Positions 1-7,662 of a stretch of DNA of 19,180 nt are shown piece after piece (positions within the stretch are counted from its first letter, which is position 1; every line of letters starts with the position of its first letter). This DNA comes from JBEKHI01 sp050012355 (GTDB lineage Bacteria > Actinomycetota > Actinomycetes > Streptosporangiales > Streptosporangiaceae): the NCBI GenBank assembly GCA_050012355.1, contig JBEKHI010000125.1:1-19180 (forward strand). The letters are read 5' to 3'. Below the pieces are notes generated by a model, which had not been told where the DNA came from, made no database searches, and was given only the letters and a program-made list of their open reading frames with translations. A program made the position numbers and the translations under genes.

Positions 1-582
1 GCGCTGCTGGACGTGCTCGGGATCGAGCGGGCGCACCTGTCGGGGGAGTCACTCGGCGGCTGGGTCGCGGTCAAGTTCGCCGCCCGGTTTCCCGGCCGCG
101 TGGAGCGGCTGGTGCTGAACACCCCCGGCGGCACGATGGCGACGCCGGAAGTGATGGAGCGCATCCGCTCGCTGAGCCAGGCGGCGGCCGACGACCCGAG
201 CCCGGAGCGCATCCGGACGCGCCTGGAGTGGCTGATGGCGGATCCCGCTTCGGTGACCGACGAACTCGTCGCGGTCCGTCGCGGCATCTACGGCCGAAAC
301 GGGTTCGCCGAGTCCATGCGGCACATCCTGTGCCTCCAGGATCCGGAGATCCGCCGGCGAAACCTGGTGACCGACGCCGAGCTTGCGGCGATCACCGCGC
401 TGACGCTGGTCATCTGGACCAGCGACGACCCCTCCGGCCCGGCCAAGGCAGGACTCGACATGGCCGAACGGATTCCGGCGGGCGAGTTCCGGCTGATCAA
501 GGACGCCGGGCACTGGCCGCAGTGGGAGCAGCGACACGAGTTCGACGCGGTCGTGCTCGAATTTCTCGGTAGGGACGCATGA
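1..582 (+). CDS. alpha/beta hydrolase, meta-cleavage-product hydrolase type (5' partial)
   Basis: The frame is open from the first base, so the N-terminus lies outside the window and about 193 C-terminal residues are visible. Fragment residues 15-19 read GESLG, the nucleophile elbow with Ser17. An acidic SDD at 141-143 sits where the catalytic Asp is expected, and DAGHWPQWEQ puts the catalytic His at residue 171. The helical lid between Ser and Asp resembles the BphD/MhpC/HsaD group, which hydrolyses C-C bonds in ring-fission products of aromatic and steroid degradation. That reaction is family knowledge; other esterase or haloperoxidase-like activities fit the same fold. The stop overlaps the next start (ATGA at 579-582), so the two genes are translationally coupled, in keeping with a catabolic operon whose promoter lies upstream of the window. 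Confidence 0.88.
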   Translation, partial: ALLDVLGIERAHLSGESLGGWVAVKFAARFPGRVERLVLNTPGGTMATPEVMERIRSLSQAAADDPSPERIRTRLEWLMADPASVTDELVAVRRGIYGRNGFAESMRHILCLQDPEIRRRNLVTDAELAAITALTLVIWTSDDPSGPAKAGLDMAERIPAGEFRLIKDAGHWPQWEQRHEFDAVVLEFLGRDA

Positions 583-2159
583 CCTACGACGTCGTGGTGC
601 TGGGATCGGGGGCGGCCGGGCTCACCGCCGCGCTGGCCGCATCGGTAGCGGGAGCGCGGACCGCGGTCTTCGAGAAGGCGGAACTGATCGGCGGGACCAC
701 CGCGCTGTCGGGCGGGACGTTCTGGATTCCGGGCAGCCAACCCGGAGATTCCCGCGAGCGCGGCCTGCTTTACCTGACGAGCCTGTCCAACGGGATGATC
801 CTGCCCGAGCTTGCCGAGGCGCTCGTCGACGGCGGACCCGAGCTCATCGACTTCCTCGAAAAGCACACCGCGATGCGCTTCCTGCTCGTCGAGGGCTACC
901 CGGACTACCACCCCGAGCGGCCGGGCGGCCTGCCGGGCGGCGGCCGGTCGATCGAGGTCGACCTGGTCCCGGTCGGGGAGCAGTCGGACCGCATCGCGGG
1001 CGCCACCAGCCGGATGCTCATCCGCGAGACACCGCTGGGCGGTGGCACCGGCGTGCTGCCGCCGGATGTGCTGGCCGAGCGGGATCGGGCAGGACTGGAG
1101 GGCCTGGGTCGCGGGCTCGTCGCGGGCCTGCTCACCGCGTGCCTGGAGCATGGAGTCGAGATCACGACCCAGGCCAGGGGAACTCGGTTGCTCACCGACG
1201 ACGGCGCCGTCACCGGTGTCCTGGTCGGGAACCGCCAGGTGCGGGCGGCCGCGGTGGTGCTGGCGACCGGCGGATTCGAGTACGACCCCGCGCTGGTCCG
1301 TGACTTCCTGCGCGGCCCGGTGAGCCGACCCATCGGCGCGCCGACGAATACCGGCGATGGCCTGCGGATGGCCATGCGGGTGGGCGCGCAGCTCGGCAAC
1401 ATGCGCGAGGCATGGTGGTCGCCGATTGTCAGCTTCCCTGGGCGACGGCGCGACGGCGGGGCGAACGCGCTGCTCGCCTCGCGAGAGCGCGCGCTGCCCG
1501 GCTCGCTCATGGTTAATCGCCGCGGAGTCCGCTTCACCAACGAGGCCGCCAACTACAACGCGTTCGGCGGCGCCTTCCACCAGCTCGACGCGTCCCGGTT
1601 CGAGTACCCGAACCTGCCCAGCTACCTGATCTTCGACCAGTCCGTGCCCGACGGGTTCGGCGTCTTCGGCGGTGCACCCGGCAGCGTTGTTCCTGACTGG
1701 GTGACCGGGGCGGACACGCTCGGCGAACTGGCCGGCCGGCTCGGTCTTCCGGTCGGCCAGGTCACCGAGACCGTGGCGCGGTTCAATGACAACGCGCGTT
1801 CCGCGGTGGACCCCGACTTCGGCCGGGGAGAGAGCGCGTTCGACCGGTTCCCCGGCGGCCGGACGCTCGATCCCGACTCCGCGGCCTCGACGCTGGGCCC
1901 GGTCGAGACGGCTCCGTTCTACGGGGTCGAGGTGCAGTCGTCGCTGCTTGGCACCAAAGGCGGCCCGCGCACCGATCGAGCAGGACGAGTCCTCAACGTC
2001 GATGGCGACGTGATCCCCGGGCTCTACGCCGCTGGCAACGCGATGGCGAACCCGACCGGCATGGTGTACGGCGGAGCGGGGGCGACGCTGGCCGTCGCCG
2101 GGGTGTTCGGAATGCTGGCCGGCCGGGCCGCCGCGGGAGAAGGATCTAATGAACACTGA
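579..2159 (+). CDS. FAD-dependent 3-ketosteroid-dehydrogenase-like oxidoreductase
   Basis: The product has 526 aa, close to the usual length of about 510 aa for 3-ketosteroid Delta1-dehydrogenases. It starts with an ADP-binding motif (GSGAAG, residues 9-14), then GGTTALSGG near 38-46, a second nucleotide-contact segment ATGGFEYD (229-236), and a C-terminal FAD segment GLYAAGN (481-487). Three tyrosines lie where KstD enzymes carry active-site tyrosines: Tyr110 in PDYHPE, Tyr326 after RFTNEA, and Tyr497 in MVYGGAG with Gly501 four residues on. This supports a dehydrogenase acting next to a ring ketone, with FAD as acceptor. A steroid substrate is inferred, and a fumarate-reductase-like role is the alternative. 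AGGGA at 571-575 may serve as the ribosome site. The end overlaps the next gene by 11 bp. Confidence 0.9.
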   Translation: MTYDVVVLGSGAAGLTAALAASVAGARTAVFEKAELIGGTTALSGGTFWIPGSQPGDSRERGLLYLTSLSNGMILPELAEALVDGGPELIDFLEKHTAMRFLLVEGYPDYHPERPGGLPGGGRSIEVDLVPVGEQSDRIAGATSRMLIRETPLGGGTGVLPPDVLAERDRAGLEGLGRGLVAGLLTACLEHGVEITTQARGTRLLTDDGAVTGVLVGNRQVRAAAVVLATGGFEYDPALVRDFLRGPVSRPIGAPTNTGDGLRMAMRVGAQLGNMREAWWSPIVSFPGRRRDGGANALLASRERALPGSLMVNRRGVRFTNEAANYNAFGGAFHQLDASRFEYPNLPSYLIFDQSVPDGFGVFGGAPGSVVPDWVTGADTLGELAGRLGLPVGQVTETVARFNDNARSAVDPDFGRGESAFDRFPGGRTLDPDSAASTLGPVETAPFYGVEVQSSLLGTKGGPRTDRAGRVLNVDGDVIPGLYAAGNAMANPTGMVYGGAGATLAVAGVFGMLAGRAAAGEGSNEH

Positions 2160-3885
2160 TTCCATCGTCGCCGGATGGCTCGGCGACTTCGCGGCCGCGG
2201 TGCGGACCGGTTCGGCCCCCGACCTCGCGGCGCTGCTGGCCGAGGACGCCACCTGGCGCGACTTCATGGCGTTCCCCTGGGACTTCCACCACACGGTGGG
2301 ACGCGACGAAACGATCTCTCGGCTCATTGAGCTGGCGAAGCTCTGGGAGGCGTCCGGCTTCACGGTCAGCACCGAGCAGCCGCCGGTGGTCACCGACGGC
2401 CGGATCAACGCGTTCTTCGACTTCAGCACCAAGAACCGCGACGACCGAGGCTACGTGCTCCTCGTCCAGGACGCGGACCGGTTCGTGGCGTCGATCCTGC
2501 AGACCCAGGTCGTCGGCTTGTGCGACTACCCGGAGCGGACCCGGCACAACCGCCGGGACGGCAAGGTCTACGGCGTCGTGCCGAACCGCACCCGGTGGCT
2601 GGCGGACCGCCAACGGGAGACCGAGAACCCCGACCCGGCGGTGCTCGTGCTCGGGGCCGGGCACAACGGGCTGGCCATCGCGGCCCGGCTGGGCGCGCTC
2701 GACGTGCCGACGCTGGTCATCGACAAGGAACCGCGCGTCGGGGACACCTGGCGCAAGCGATATTCCGCGCTCGCCTTGCACAGCACCGTCTACGGCGACC
2801 ACCTGCCGTACCTGTCGCTGCCGCCGACTTGGACCGCGCACACGCCGAAGGACAAGTTCGCGGACTGGCTGGAGTCCTACGCGACGTTGATGGACCTCAA
2901 TGTCTGGACCAGCACGACGTTCCTCAACGGCCGCTACGACGAGGCGGCCCAGCGCTGGACGATCCGGGTCAGGCGCGGCGACGGCTCGATCCGTGAGCTG
3001 CGCCCGCGGCACTTCGTCGTGGCCGGCGGCCTGTACGGATCGCCGAAAATCCCCGCGCTCAACGGCATCGAGACCTTCACCGGCGTAGCCGCGCACTCCG
3101 ACGAGTTCCAGAACGGCGCTGACTTCGACGGCAAGCGCGTCCTGGTCATCGGCGCCGGGGTGAGCGGCCACGAACTCGCGCACGACCTCTACGAGCACGG
3201 CGCCGACGTCACCATGCTGCAGCGGAGTTCGACGTACGTCATCACCTACGACACGTACCACCGGTGTTTCTCGACGCTGTTCACCGAGGACATGCCGTAC
3301 ACGCCAGACTTCGCCGACCAGATGGCGTACGCGCTGCCGCCCGAGCGTTCTGACGAATCCAGCAGGCGGCTGACCAGCATGGCCGCCGAGGCGGACAAGG
3401 AACTGCTCGACGCGCTCGAAGCCCGCGGGTTCGCGCTCAACTTCGGCCCGGGCGGCGGCGGCATCCTCGCCGCCATCACCTCCGGCACGGATTCCTACCA
3501 GATCGACATCGGAGCGTCCCAGCTCATCGCGGACGGCCTGGTCCACCTTAAGCACGGTGTCGAGGTGGCCGAGGTCGTCGGCGGGACCGTGACGTTCACC
3601 GACGGCTCGGCGCTCGAGGATGTCGAGCTCATCGTCTTCGCGACCGGCTACCACCAGTTCTGGGGCCATATCAAGCCCGCCCTCGGCGTGGTGGGGAAGC
3701 GGTTCGACAAGGTGTACGGTCGCGCCTCGGACGGCGAGTACGCGAACACCTGGCGCCGTTCCTCACAGCCGGGGATGTGGTTCGGCACCGGGTTCATCCG
3801 GATGGCCCGGTTCTACACGAGGTTCATGGCCTTGCTGATCAAGGCGATCGAGGAGGGCATCGAACCCTATGACCCCCGCGATTGA
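2149..3885 (+). CDS. NTF2-like domain fused to flavin-containing/Baeyer-Villiger-like monooxygenase
   Basis: The 578-aa protein has two parts. Residues 1 to about 125 look like a SnoaL/NTF2-type alpha+beta barrel. From 164 on it is a class B flavoprotein monooxygenase with an FAD Rossmann motif GAGHNG (169-174), GDTWR (198-202), an NADPH Rossmann motif GAGVSG (335-340) and the ATGY motif (498-501). Residues 310-320, FTGVAAHSDEF, match the FxGxxxHxxx(W/Y/F) fingerprint shared by FMOs and Baeyer-Villiger enzymes. These enzymes use NADPH and O2 to oxidise a ketone to an ester or lactone, or a soft heteroatom. The esterase immediately downstream favours ester formation, but this is inference. The start is preceded by GAGAAGGA at 2137-2144, a strong ribosome site, and lies 11 bp inside the previous gene. 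Confidence 0.88.
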   Translation: MNTDSIVAGWLGDFAAAVRTGSAPDLAALLAEDATWRDFMAFPWDFHHTVGRDETISRLIELAKLWEASGFTVSTEQPPVVTDGRINAFFDFSTKNRDDRGYVLLVQDADRFVASILQTQVVGLCDYPERTRHNRRDGKVYGVVPNRTRWLADRQRETENPDPAVLVLGAGHNGLAIAARLGALDVPTLVIDKEPRVGDTWRKRYSALALHSTVYGDHLPYLSLPPTWTAHTPKDKFADWLESYATLMDLNVWTSTTFLNGRYDEAAQRWTIRVRRGDGSIRELRPRHFVVAGGLYGSPKIPALNGIETFTGVAAHSDEFQNGADFDGKRVLVIGAGVSGHELAHDLYEHGADVTMLQRSSTYVITYDTYHRCFSTLFTEDMPYTPDFADQMAYALPPERSDESSRRLTSMAAEADKELLDALEARGFALNFGPGGGGILAAITSGTDSYQIDIGASQLIADGLVHLKHGVEVAEVVGGTVTFTDGSALEDVELIVFATGYHQFWGHIKPALGVVGKRFDKVYGRASDGEYANTWRRSSQPGMWFGTGFIRMARFYTRFMALLIKAIEEGIEPYDPRD

Positions 3886-4810
3886 CGTGACCAGCCGCGT
3901 CGAGCCGGGAACGGTGGCCATCCTCGACCGGCTGACCCGCTGGGACACCTCGAGCATCGCCACGATCCGGAGTTCGTACGCGGCCGCCGACGGACCGCCG
4001 GTTCCCCCCGACCCGCGCGTCGAACGCCGCGATGAGGTCATAGCCGGGCGGCGAGTCCGTTGGTATCGTCCGGCCGGCGTTGCCGGCCCGTTGCCATGCC
4101 TGATGTGGTTGCATGGCGGCGCGTACATCATGGGAACTTTGGATCAAAACGATGATCGCTTGGACCACATGGTCATCGAACTCGGCTGCGCGGTCGTCGC
4201 GGTCGACTGGCGGCTCGCCCCGGAACACCCGTACCCGGAGGGCCTGGACGACGCGGACACCGTCTGGCGTGCTCTGCTGTCCGATCCCGCTGCGTTCGGC
4301 GTCGATCCCGGCCGGCTGGTCGTGGGCGGGGCCAGCGCTGGGGCGGGACTGGCGGCGGCGCTGTGCCTCCGGCTCCGGGACGCCGCGCGGCCGCAGCCGG
4401 CGCTGCAACTGCTGATCTACCCGATGCTCGACGACCGTGAGCTAACGCCGTCGATCCGGGCGAGCGAGGACCCGGGGCACTGGGGCCTGTGGCAGCTGGC
4501 CGCCAACCGGATGTGCTGGCGCGCGTACCTCGGATCGCTGTCGGGAGGAGACGTTCCGGCCACCGCGGCGCCGGCCCGGGCGCTGGACCTGTCCGGGGTC
4601 GCCCCGCCCTTCGTCGGCATCGGCGACGTGGACGCGTTCCTGGACGAGAACCTCGACTACGCGGCGCGTCTGTCGCAGGCGGGAGTGCCGGTTGAGCTGC
4701 ACGTCTATCCCGGGGTCATCCACGGCGGGTTCAGCCCGCGGCCGAGCACGCCGCGCACCGCCCAGTTCCTGCGCGACGCTTACGCGGCGCTCGCTTCGGC
4801 GTTCTCGTAG
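3869..4810 (+). CDS. alpha/beta hydrolase fold-3 esterase (HSL/bacterial family IV)
   Basis: The 313-aa product carries the family IV hallmarks: oxyanion-hole HGGAY (82-86), nucleophile motif GASAG with Ser156, probable catalytic Asp256 in DAFLDE, and His285 in VIHGG. The conserved DWRLAPEHPYP stretch (113-123) is typical of the hormone-sensitive-lipase group. It is a cytoplasmic carboxylesterase with no signal peptide. It follows the monooxygenase gene with a 17-bp overlap, with AGGAGGG at 3851-3857 upstream. BVMO-esterase pairs are a known arrangement in which the second enzyme opens the ester or lactone made by the first; that role here is inferred from context. The acyl and alcohol specificity cannot be read from the sequence. 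Confidence 0.9.
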   Translation: MTPAIDVTSRVEPGTVAILDRLTRWDTSSIATIRSSYAAADGPPVPPDPRVERRDEVIAGRRVRWYRPAGVAGPLPCLMWLHGGAYIMGTLDQNDDRLDHMVIELGCAVVAVDWRLAPEHPYPEGLDDADTVWRALLSDPAAFGVDPGRLVVGGASAGAGLAAALCLRLRDAARPQPALQLLIYPMLDDRELTPSIRASEDPGHWGLWQLAANRMCWRAYLGSLSGGDVPATAAPARALDLSGVAPPFVGIGDVDAFLDENLDYAARLSQAGVPVELHVYPGVIHGGFSPRPSTPRTAQFLRDAYAALASAFS

Positions 4811-4815
4811 CCCCA

Positions 4816-4845
4816 TTGACTGCGGTCGGCCGGTCCGGCTAAATT
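4816..4845 (+). promoter_or_regulatory. candidate sigma70-like promoter for the amidohydrolase-MarR-IclR genes
   Basis: TTGACT at 4816-4821 and TAAATT at 4840-4845 are separated by 18 bp, close to housekeeping-promoter consensus. They sit in the 69-bp gap between the esterase and the amidohydrolase, the largest gap in the catabolic cluster. The downstream AT-rich stretch to 4865 is unusual for this GC-rich DNA. Transcription would begin near 4852, leaving a leader of about 28 nt with GGTGGTGGAG before the start codon at 4880. The site is predicted from sequence alone. Confidence 0.5.
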
Positions 4846-4879
4846 TACATGGAAGACTGAATATCTGGTGGTGGAGTAA

Positions 4880-6145
4880 ATGTTCAAGGAGTTTGTCGTC
4901 TCGGGCGACTCGCACATCATCGAGCCGGTCGACCTGTTCAAGACCAGGCTTCCCGTCGGCCTTCGCGACCGGGCGCTGTGGGAAGAAGAGTTCACCCTCG
5001 ACGAGCCGATCGTGGCGGGCGGCCACACCGAGTTCAAGAAGCTGCACACGATCGGCTTCGACGGCTGGACCATCTCGAAGTACCGGCAACACGGCGGTGC
5101 GACCCCGGACGGCGATCCCGAGCACATCCTGCGGGACATGGACCTCGACGGCGTCGACGCCTCGGTGATGTTCCCCAACCTGTCGCTGTTCGTCTTGTTC
5201 ACCGACGATCACGAGCTGTCGATGGCGCACGCCCGGGTGTACAACGACTACATCGTCGAGCGGTACCTGGGGTACAAGGACCGGATGCGGCCGACCGGTG
5301 TCATCCCGCTCACCAGCATCCCGGACGCGGTCGCCGAGATCGAGCGGGTCGCGGGCATGGGCCTAGGCGCCATCCTGCTGCCCGAGATCCCGCCGATGCC
5401 GTACTGGTCACGGGAGTACGACCCGGTGTGGGCGGCCGCCCAGGCGACCGGGCTGCCGGTCTTTATTCACGTGGCCACCGGCGGGGTGAAGGTTCACGAA
5501 GATACCTCGGTGACGGCCACAACCGTCAAGGGCCTCATGACGGCCGTCAACATGGGCAAGGGACAGCTGACCGACAGCATGGTGTCGAACCGGACGCGGG
5601 GTGGCGGGAACACCGGGGCGGCCAGCCCGCAGCGCATCATCGCGGATCTGGTCGGCGGCGGTGTCTGCGAGCGGTTCCCCGACCTGCACTTCAACCTGGT
5701 CGAGTTCAGCGCGGGCTGGCTGGTCTCCTACATCGGCTTCATGGACAGGTCCTGGCGCACCGGGATCGGTCAGGACCCCGACTGGTGGCTCGGTTTCTGG
5801 GACGACGACCGCCCGGCCAACGACCAGCCGACCATGGGGCGGCTGTTCGCCGTCAACGCGAAGTGGCCATGGCCGCTCAAGCCCAGCGAGTACGTCCAGC
5901 GTCAGATCCACGTGCAGTTCGCGGACGACCCGGTGGCCGTCAAGGCCCGGCACATCACCGGGCTGTCGACCATCATGTGGGGCAACGACTACCCGCACGC
6001 GGAAGGCACCTTCCGTGGCAGCGCCGAGTGCATCGCGGAGAACTTCGACGGGGTTCCTGACGAGGACCGCGTGGCCATCCTGGGCGGTACGCTGGCCGGC
6101 ATCGTCGGCTTCGACCCGGGCAAGAAGCTGGCCAGGTCGGCTTGA
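4880..6145 (+). CDS. amidohydrolase family 2 (ACMSD-like metal-dependent hydrolase/decarboxylase)
   Basis: The 421-aa protein is a TIM-barrel amidohydrolase_2 member. Candidate metal ligands and catalytic residues are the DSH motif with Asp10 and His12, His197 in VFIHVATGG, Glu275 in NLVEFSAGW, and Asp370 in WGNDYPH. The family includes aminocarboxymuconate-semialdehyde and resorcylate-type decarboxylases as well as hydrolases. Many actinobacterial members of this length sit in steroid or aromatic clusters with unassigned substrates. The enzyme is cytoplasmic, with no signal peptide. It starts a second transcription block behind its own promoter, and its stop overlaps the MarR TTG start by 4 bp. 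A decarboxylase or lactonase step in the same pathway is plausible but not proven. Confidence 0.9.
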   Translation: MFKEFVVSGDSHIIEPVDLFKTRLPVGLRDRALWEEEFTLDEPIVAGGHTEFKKLHTIGFDGWTISKYRQHGGATPDGDPEHILRDMDLDGVDASVMFPNLSLFVLFTDDHELSMAHARVYNDYIVERYLGYKDRMRPTGVIPLTSIPDAVAEIERVAGMGLGAILLPEIPPMPYWSREYDPVWAAAQATGLPVFIHVATGGVKVHEDTSVTATTVKGLMTAVNMGKGQLTDSMVSNRTRGGGNTGAASPQRIIADLVGGGVCERFPDLHFNLVEFSAGWLVSYIGFMDRSWRTGIGQDPDWWLGFWDDDRPANDQPTMGRLFAVNAKWPWPLKPSEYVQRQIHVQFADDPVAVKARHITGLSTIMWGNDYPHAEGTFRGSAECIAENFDGVPDEDRVAILGGTLAGIVGFDPGKKLARSA

Positions 6146-6687
6146 CCAGAAACTTCGATAGAGATCCGATCCTGGAGGCACGTCAGCTCTGGATCGAGAA
6201 CGGGTGGGCTGACCGCGCCGACGGACTAGCCGCCGTGACCTCGGTCATCCGGGTCCATCAGGTGCTGACCAAACGAGCCGACCAGATCCTCGCGCCCATC
6301 GAGCTCACCTTCTCCCGGTATGAGGTGCTGGTCCACCTGTATTTCAACGACGGGTCGCTGTCGATGACGCGGCTCGGCAAGCTGCTCCAGGTACACCAGA
6401 CGAGCACCACCAACCTGGTCGACAAGCTGGAGGCCCGGGACCTCGTCCGGCGCACGCCGCACGAGACCGACCGCCGCAGCACGATCGCCCAGATCACCCC
6501 GGCCGGACGCGCGCTGCTGCGGGAAGCGATCTCGCGGCTGAACAACGACCTGTTCCGGGACCTCGGCCTCACCGCCGATGAGGTGCGGACGCTTATCGGC
6601 CTGCTCACCAAGATGCGGCGATCCTGGGGTGACTTCACCGGGCAGTATGCTGAGGTCCGTGCGGGAACCCAGCCAGGCGCAGGATAA
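6142..6687 (+). CDS. MarR family transcriptional regulator
   Basis: The 181-aa product has the MarR fold. An N-terminal helix (about 10-45) is followed by a winged helix with a recognition region near SMTRLGKLLQVHQTSTTNLVDKL, a wing with RRTPHETDRRS (about residues 106-116), and a C-terminal dimerisation helix ending in LLTKMRR. MarR proteins are dimers that usually repress neighbouring catabolic genes until a ligand binds. I chose TTG at 6142 because it forms a TTGA overlap with the amidohydrolase stop and keeps the N-terminal helix. No strong ribosome site precedes it, so translation probably depends on coupling. It is the first of two regulators at the end of the operon. Confidence 0.87.
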   Translation: MTRNFDRDPILEARQLWIENGWADRADGLAAVTSVIRVHQVLTKRADQILAPIELTFSRYEVLVHLYFNDGSLSMTRLGKLLQVHQTSTTNLVDKLEARDLVRRTPHETDRRSTIAQITPAGRALLREAISRLNNDLFRDLGLTADEVRTLIGLLTKMRRSWGDFTGQYAEVRAGTQPGAG

Positions 6688-7387
6688 TGGCCTGGCTGTG
6701 CCGGTCAAGGCCCGCGACGGGAACCAGACGCTCGCGCGGGGATTGCGGGCGCTGCTGGCGCTCGCGGATTCCAAGGACGGGCTTAGCATTCAGCAGGTGG
6801 CCACGCTGCTCGAGGTGCACCGCTCGATCGCGTACCGGCTGCTCCAGACACTCGCCGATTTCGGGCTGGCCGCCCGGCGCGCCGATGGCGTCTACATTCC
6901 GGGTGCCCGGCTGGCCACGCTCGCCGATGCCTACCTTCCGGCGTTGCGGGAGGTAGCGGGCCCGGTGATGCGTTCGCTCGCGGACCGCCTGCAGACGACC
7001 GTGTCGCTGTTCGTGGAGCAGGACGACACCGCCGTCGCGATCGCGATGGTGGAGCCGGACACCTCCTCGCACCATCTCGCGTTCCGGCCGGGTATGCGCA
7101 CGCCGCTGACGCGAGGCGCGGCGGGCTACGCGATCCTGGCGGCCGGGCCGGCGGCCGAGGGTGAGCCCGCGGCTGTCGCTCTCGCACGGGAGCGGGGGTA
7201 CGCGACCAGCCACGCCGAGATCGAGGCCGGGCAGTACGCCGTCGCCGCCTGGATCCCGATGCCCGCGGTCACGACGCGGGCCTGCCTGAACCTCATCACT
7301 TACCGCGAGGACATCGCGGACGCGGCCGGCCCGCACATGCGCCGCGCCGCCGACAAAGTCGGCCGCCTGCTCCGCGACGCCCCCTGA
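6647..7387 (+). CDS. IclR family transcriptional regulator
   Basis: From the ATG at 6647 the protein has 246 aa. An N-terminal winged helix-turn-helix begins around ARDGNQTLARGLRAL, with a recognition helix in LEVHRSIAYRLLQTL. An IclR effector domain follows, with SLADRLQTTVSLFV, RPGMRTPLTRGAAGYAIL and a C-terminal segment ending in a dimer helix. IclR proteins bind small organic acids or aromatic intermediates and control degradation genes. The frame stays open upstream to 6578, but that stretch is antisense-like and overlaps MarR. GTG at 6659 is an alternative start, and neither candidate has a clear ribosome site. The gene overlaps MarR by about 40 bp in another frame. A hairpin follows 14 bp after the stop. 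Confidence 0.85.
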   Translation: MLRSVREPSQAQDNGLAVPVKARDGNQTLARGLRALLALADSKDGLSIQQVATLLEVHRSIAYRLLQTLADFGLAARRADGVYIPGARLATLADAYLPALREVAGPVMRSLADRLQTTVSLFVEQDDTAVAIAMVEPDTSSHHLAFRPGMRTPLTRGAAGYAILAAGPAAEGEPAAVALARERGYATSHAEIEAGQYAVAAWIPMPAVTTRACLNLITYREDIADAAGPHMRRAADKVGRLLRDAP

Positions 7388-7400
7388 CCCGCGCGCCTTG

Positions 7401-7454
7401 ACCCGCGTCCCGACCCCCATGGATGTCCCATCGCTGGGGTCGCGGGTCGCGGGT
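7401..7454 (+). terminator. GC-rich hairpin, probable terminator of the catabolic operon
   Basis: CGACCCC (7411-7417) pairs with GGGGTCG (7436-7442) around an 18-nt loop. Outside it, ACCCGCG (7401-7407) pairs with CGCGGGT (7448-7454), with a small internal bulge. It lies 14 bp after the IclR stop codon. There is no U-tract, which is common in actinobacterial terminators. The right half contains a 25-nt repeat that recurs at 7993-8017 with one mismatch. Confidence 0.55.
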
Positions 7455-7532
7455 GGCGGGTGGCGGCGAGCGGCGTCGGTTGCCGGGTGACGCCCCAGCG
7501 GCGGTTCGCGAACCGGACAATCGTGACATCTA

Positions 7533-7572
7533 ATCCTGCTGCCGCCCTCCTCATCCTGCTGCCGCGCTCCGG
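7533..7572 (+). repeat. two tandem 20-bp repeats
   Basis: Two adjoining 20-bp units (7533-7552 and 7553-7572) both begin ATCCTGCTGCCGC and match at 17 of 20 positions. They lie between the operon terminator and the E1 palindrome. No function is evident; replication slippage would explain them. Confidence 0.6.
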
Positions 7573-7636
7573 GATTGTGGTCGGTGCTGCACCACCCAGA
7601 CTCTTAGGCGGGTAGTGCAACACCAACCACAATCCC
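7571..7636. repeat. palindromic element E1 (27-bp arms, 12-nt loop)
   Basis: Left arm 7571-7597 and right arm 7610-7636 are inverted copies with 24 of 27 positions matching, around the loop AGACTCTTAGGC. All three differences are C versus A when read as plus-strand RNA, but G-U wobbles as minus-strand RNA, so only the minus-strand transcript pairs fully. The inner arm core (GTGCTGCACCACCC) and the CTCTT in the loop recur in the region 11775-11958. This is a member of a small family of dispersed intergenic palindromes; whether it is REP/MITE-like or a regulatory structure is open. Confidence 0.75.
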
Positions 7637-7650
7637 TTGACGGTTTGGCA

Positions 7651-7656
7651 TATGGT
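7651..7656 (+). promoter_or_regulatory. candidate -10 box for a leaderless small gene
   Basis: TATGGT fits the actinobacterial TAnnnT -10 pattern and ends 6 nt before the ATG at 7663, the spacing expected for a leaderless transcript. No matching -35 is seen at 17 bp upstream, where the E1 palindrome arm lies. This is a prediction only. Confidence 0.35.
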
Positions 7657-7662
7657 CTTGCC

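Noticed and set aside
288..2432. 714-aa open frame on the minus strand
   Set aside because: Antisense to two strong enzyme genes with full motifs; its composition is the Arg/Gly/Ala-rich pattern of GC-rich shadow frames and it shows no domain.
2146..3669. 507-aa open frame on the minus strand
   Set aside because: Antisense to the flavin monooxygenase, without motifs.
7533..7572. Possible CRISPR-like or satellite array
   Set aside because: Only two adjoining units and no spacers; a simple tandem duplication.
7615..7662. GTG 7615 as the start of the small Gly/His protein
   Set aside because: It lies in the right arm of palindrome E1; the ATG at 7663 has a fitting -10 box and a better N-terminus.
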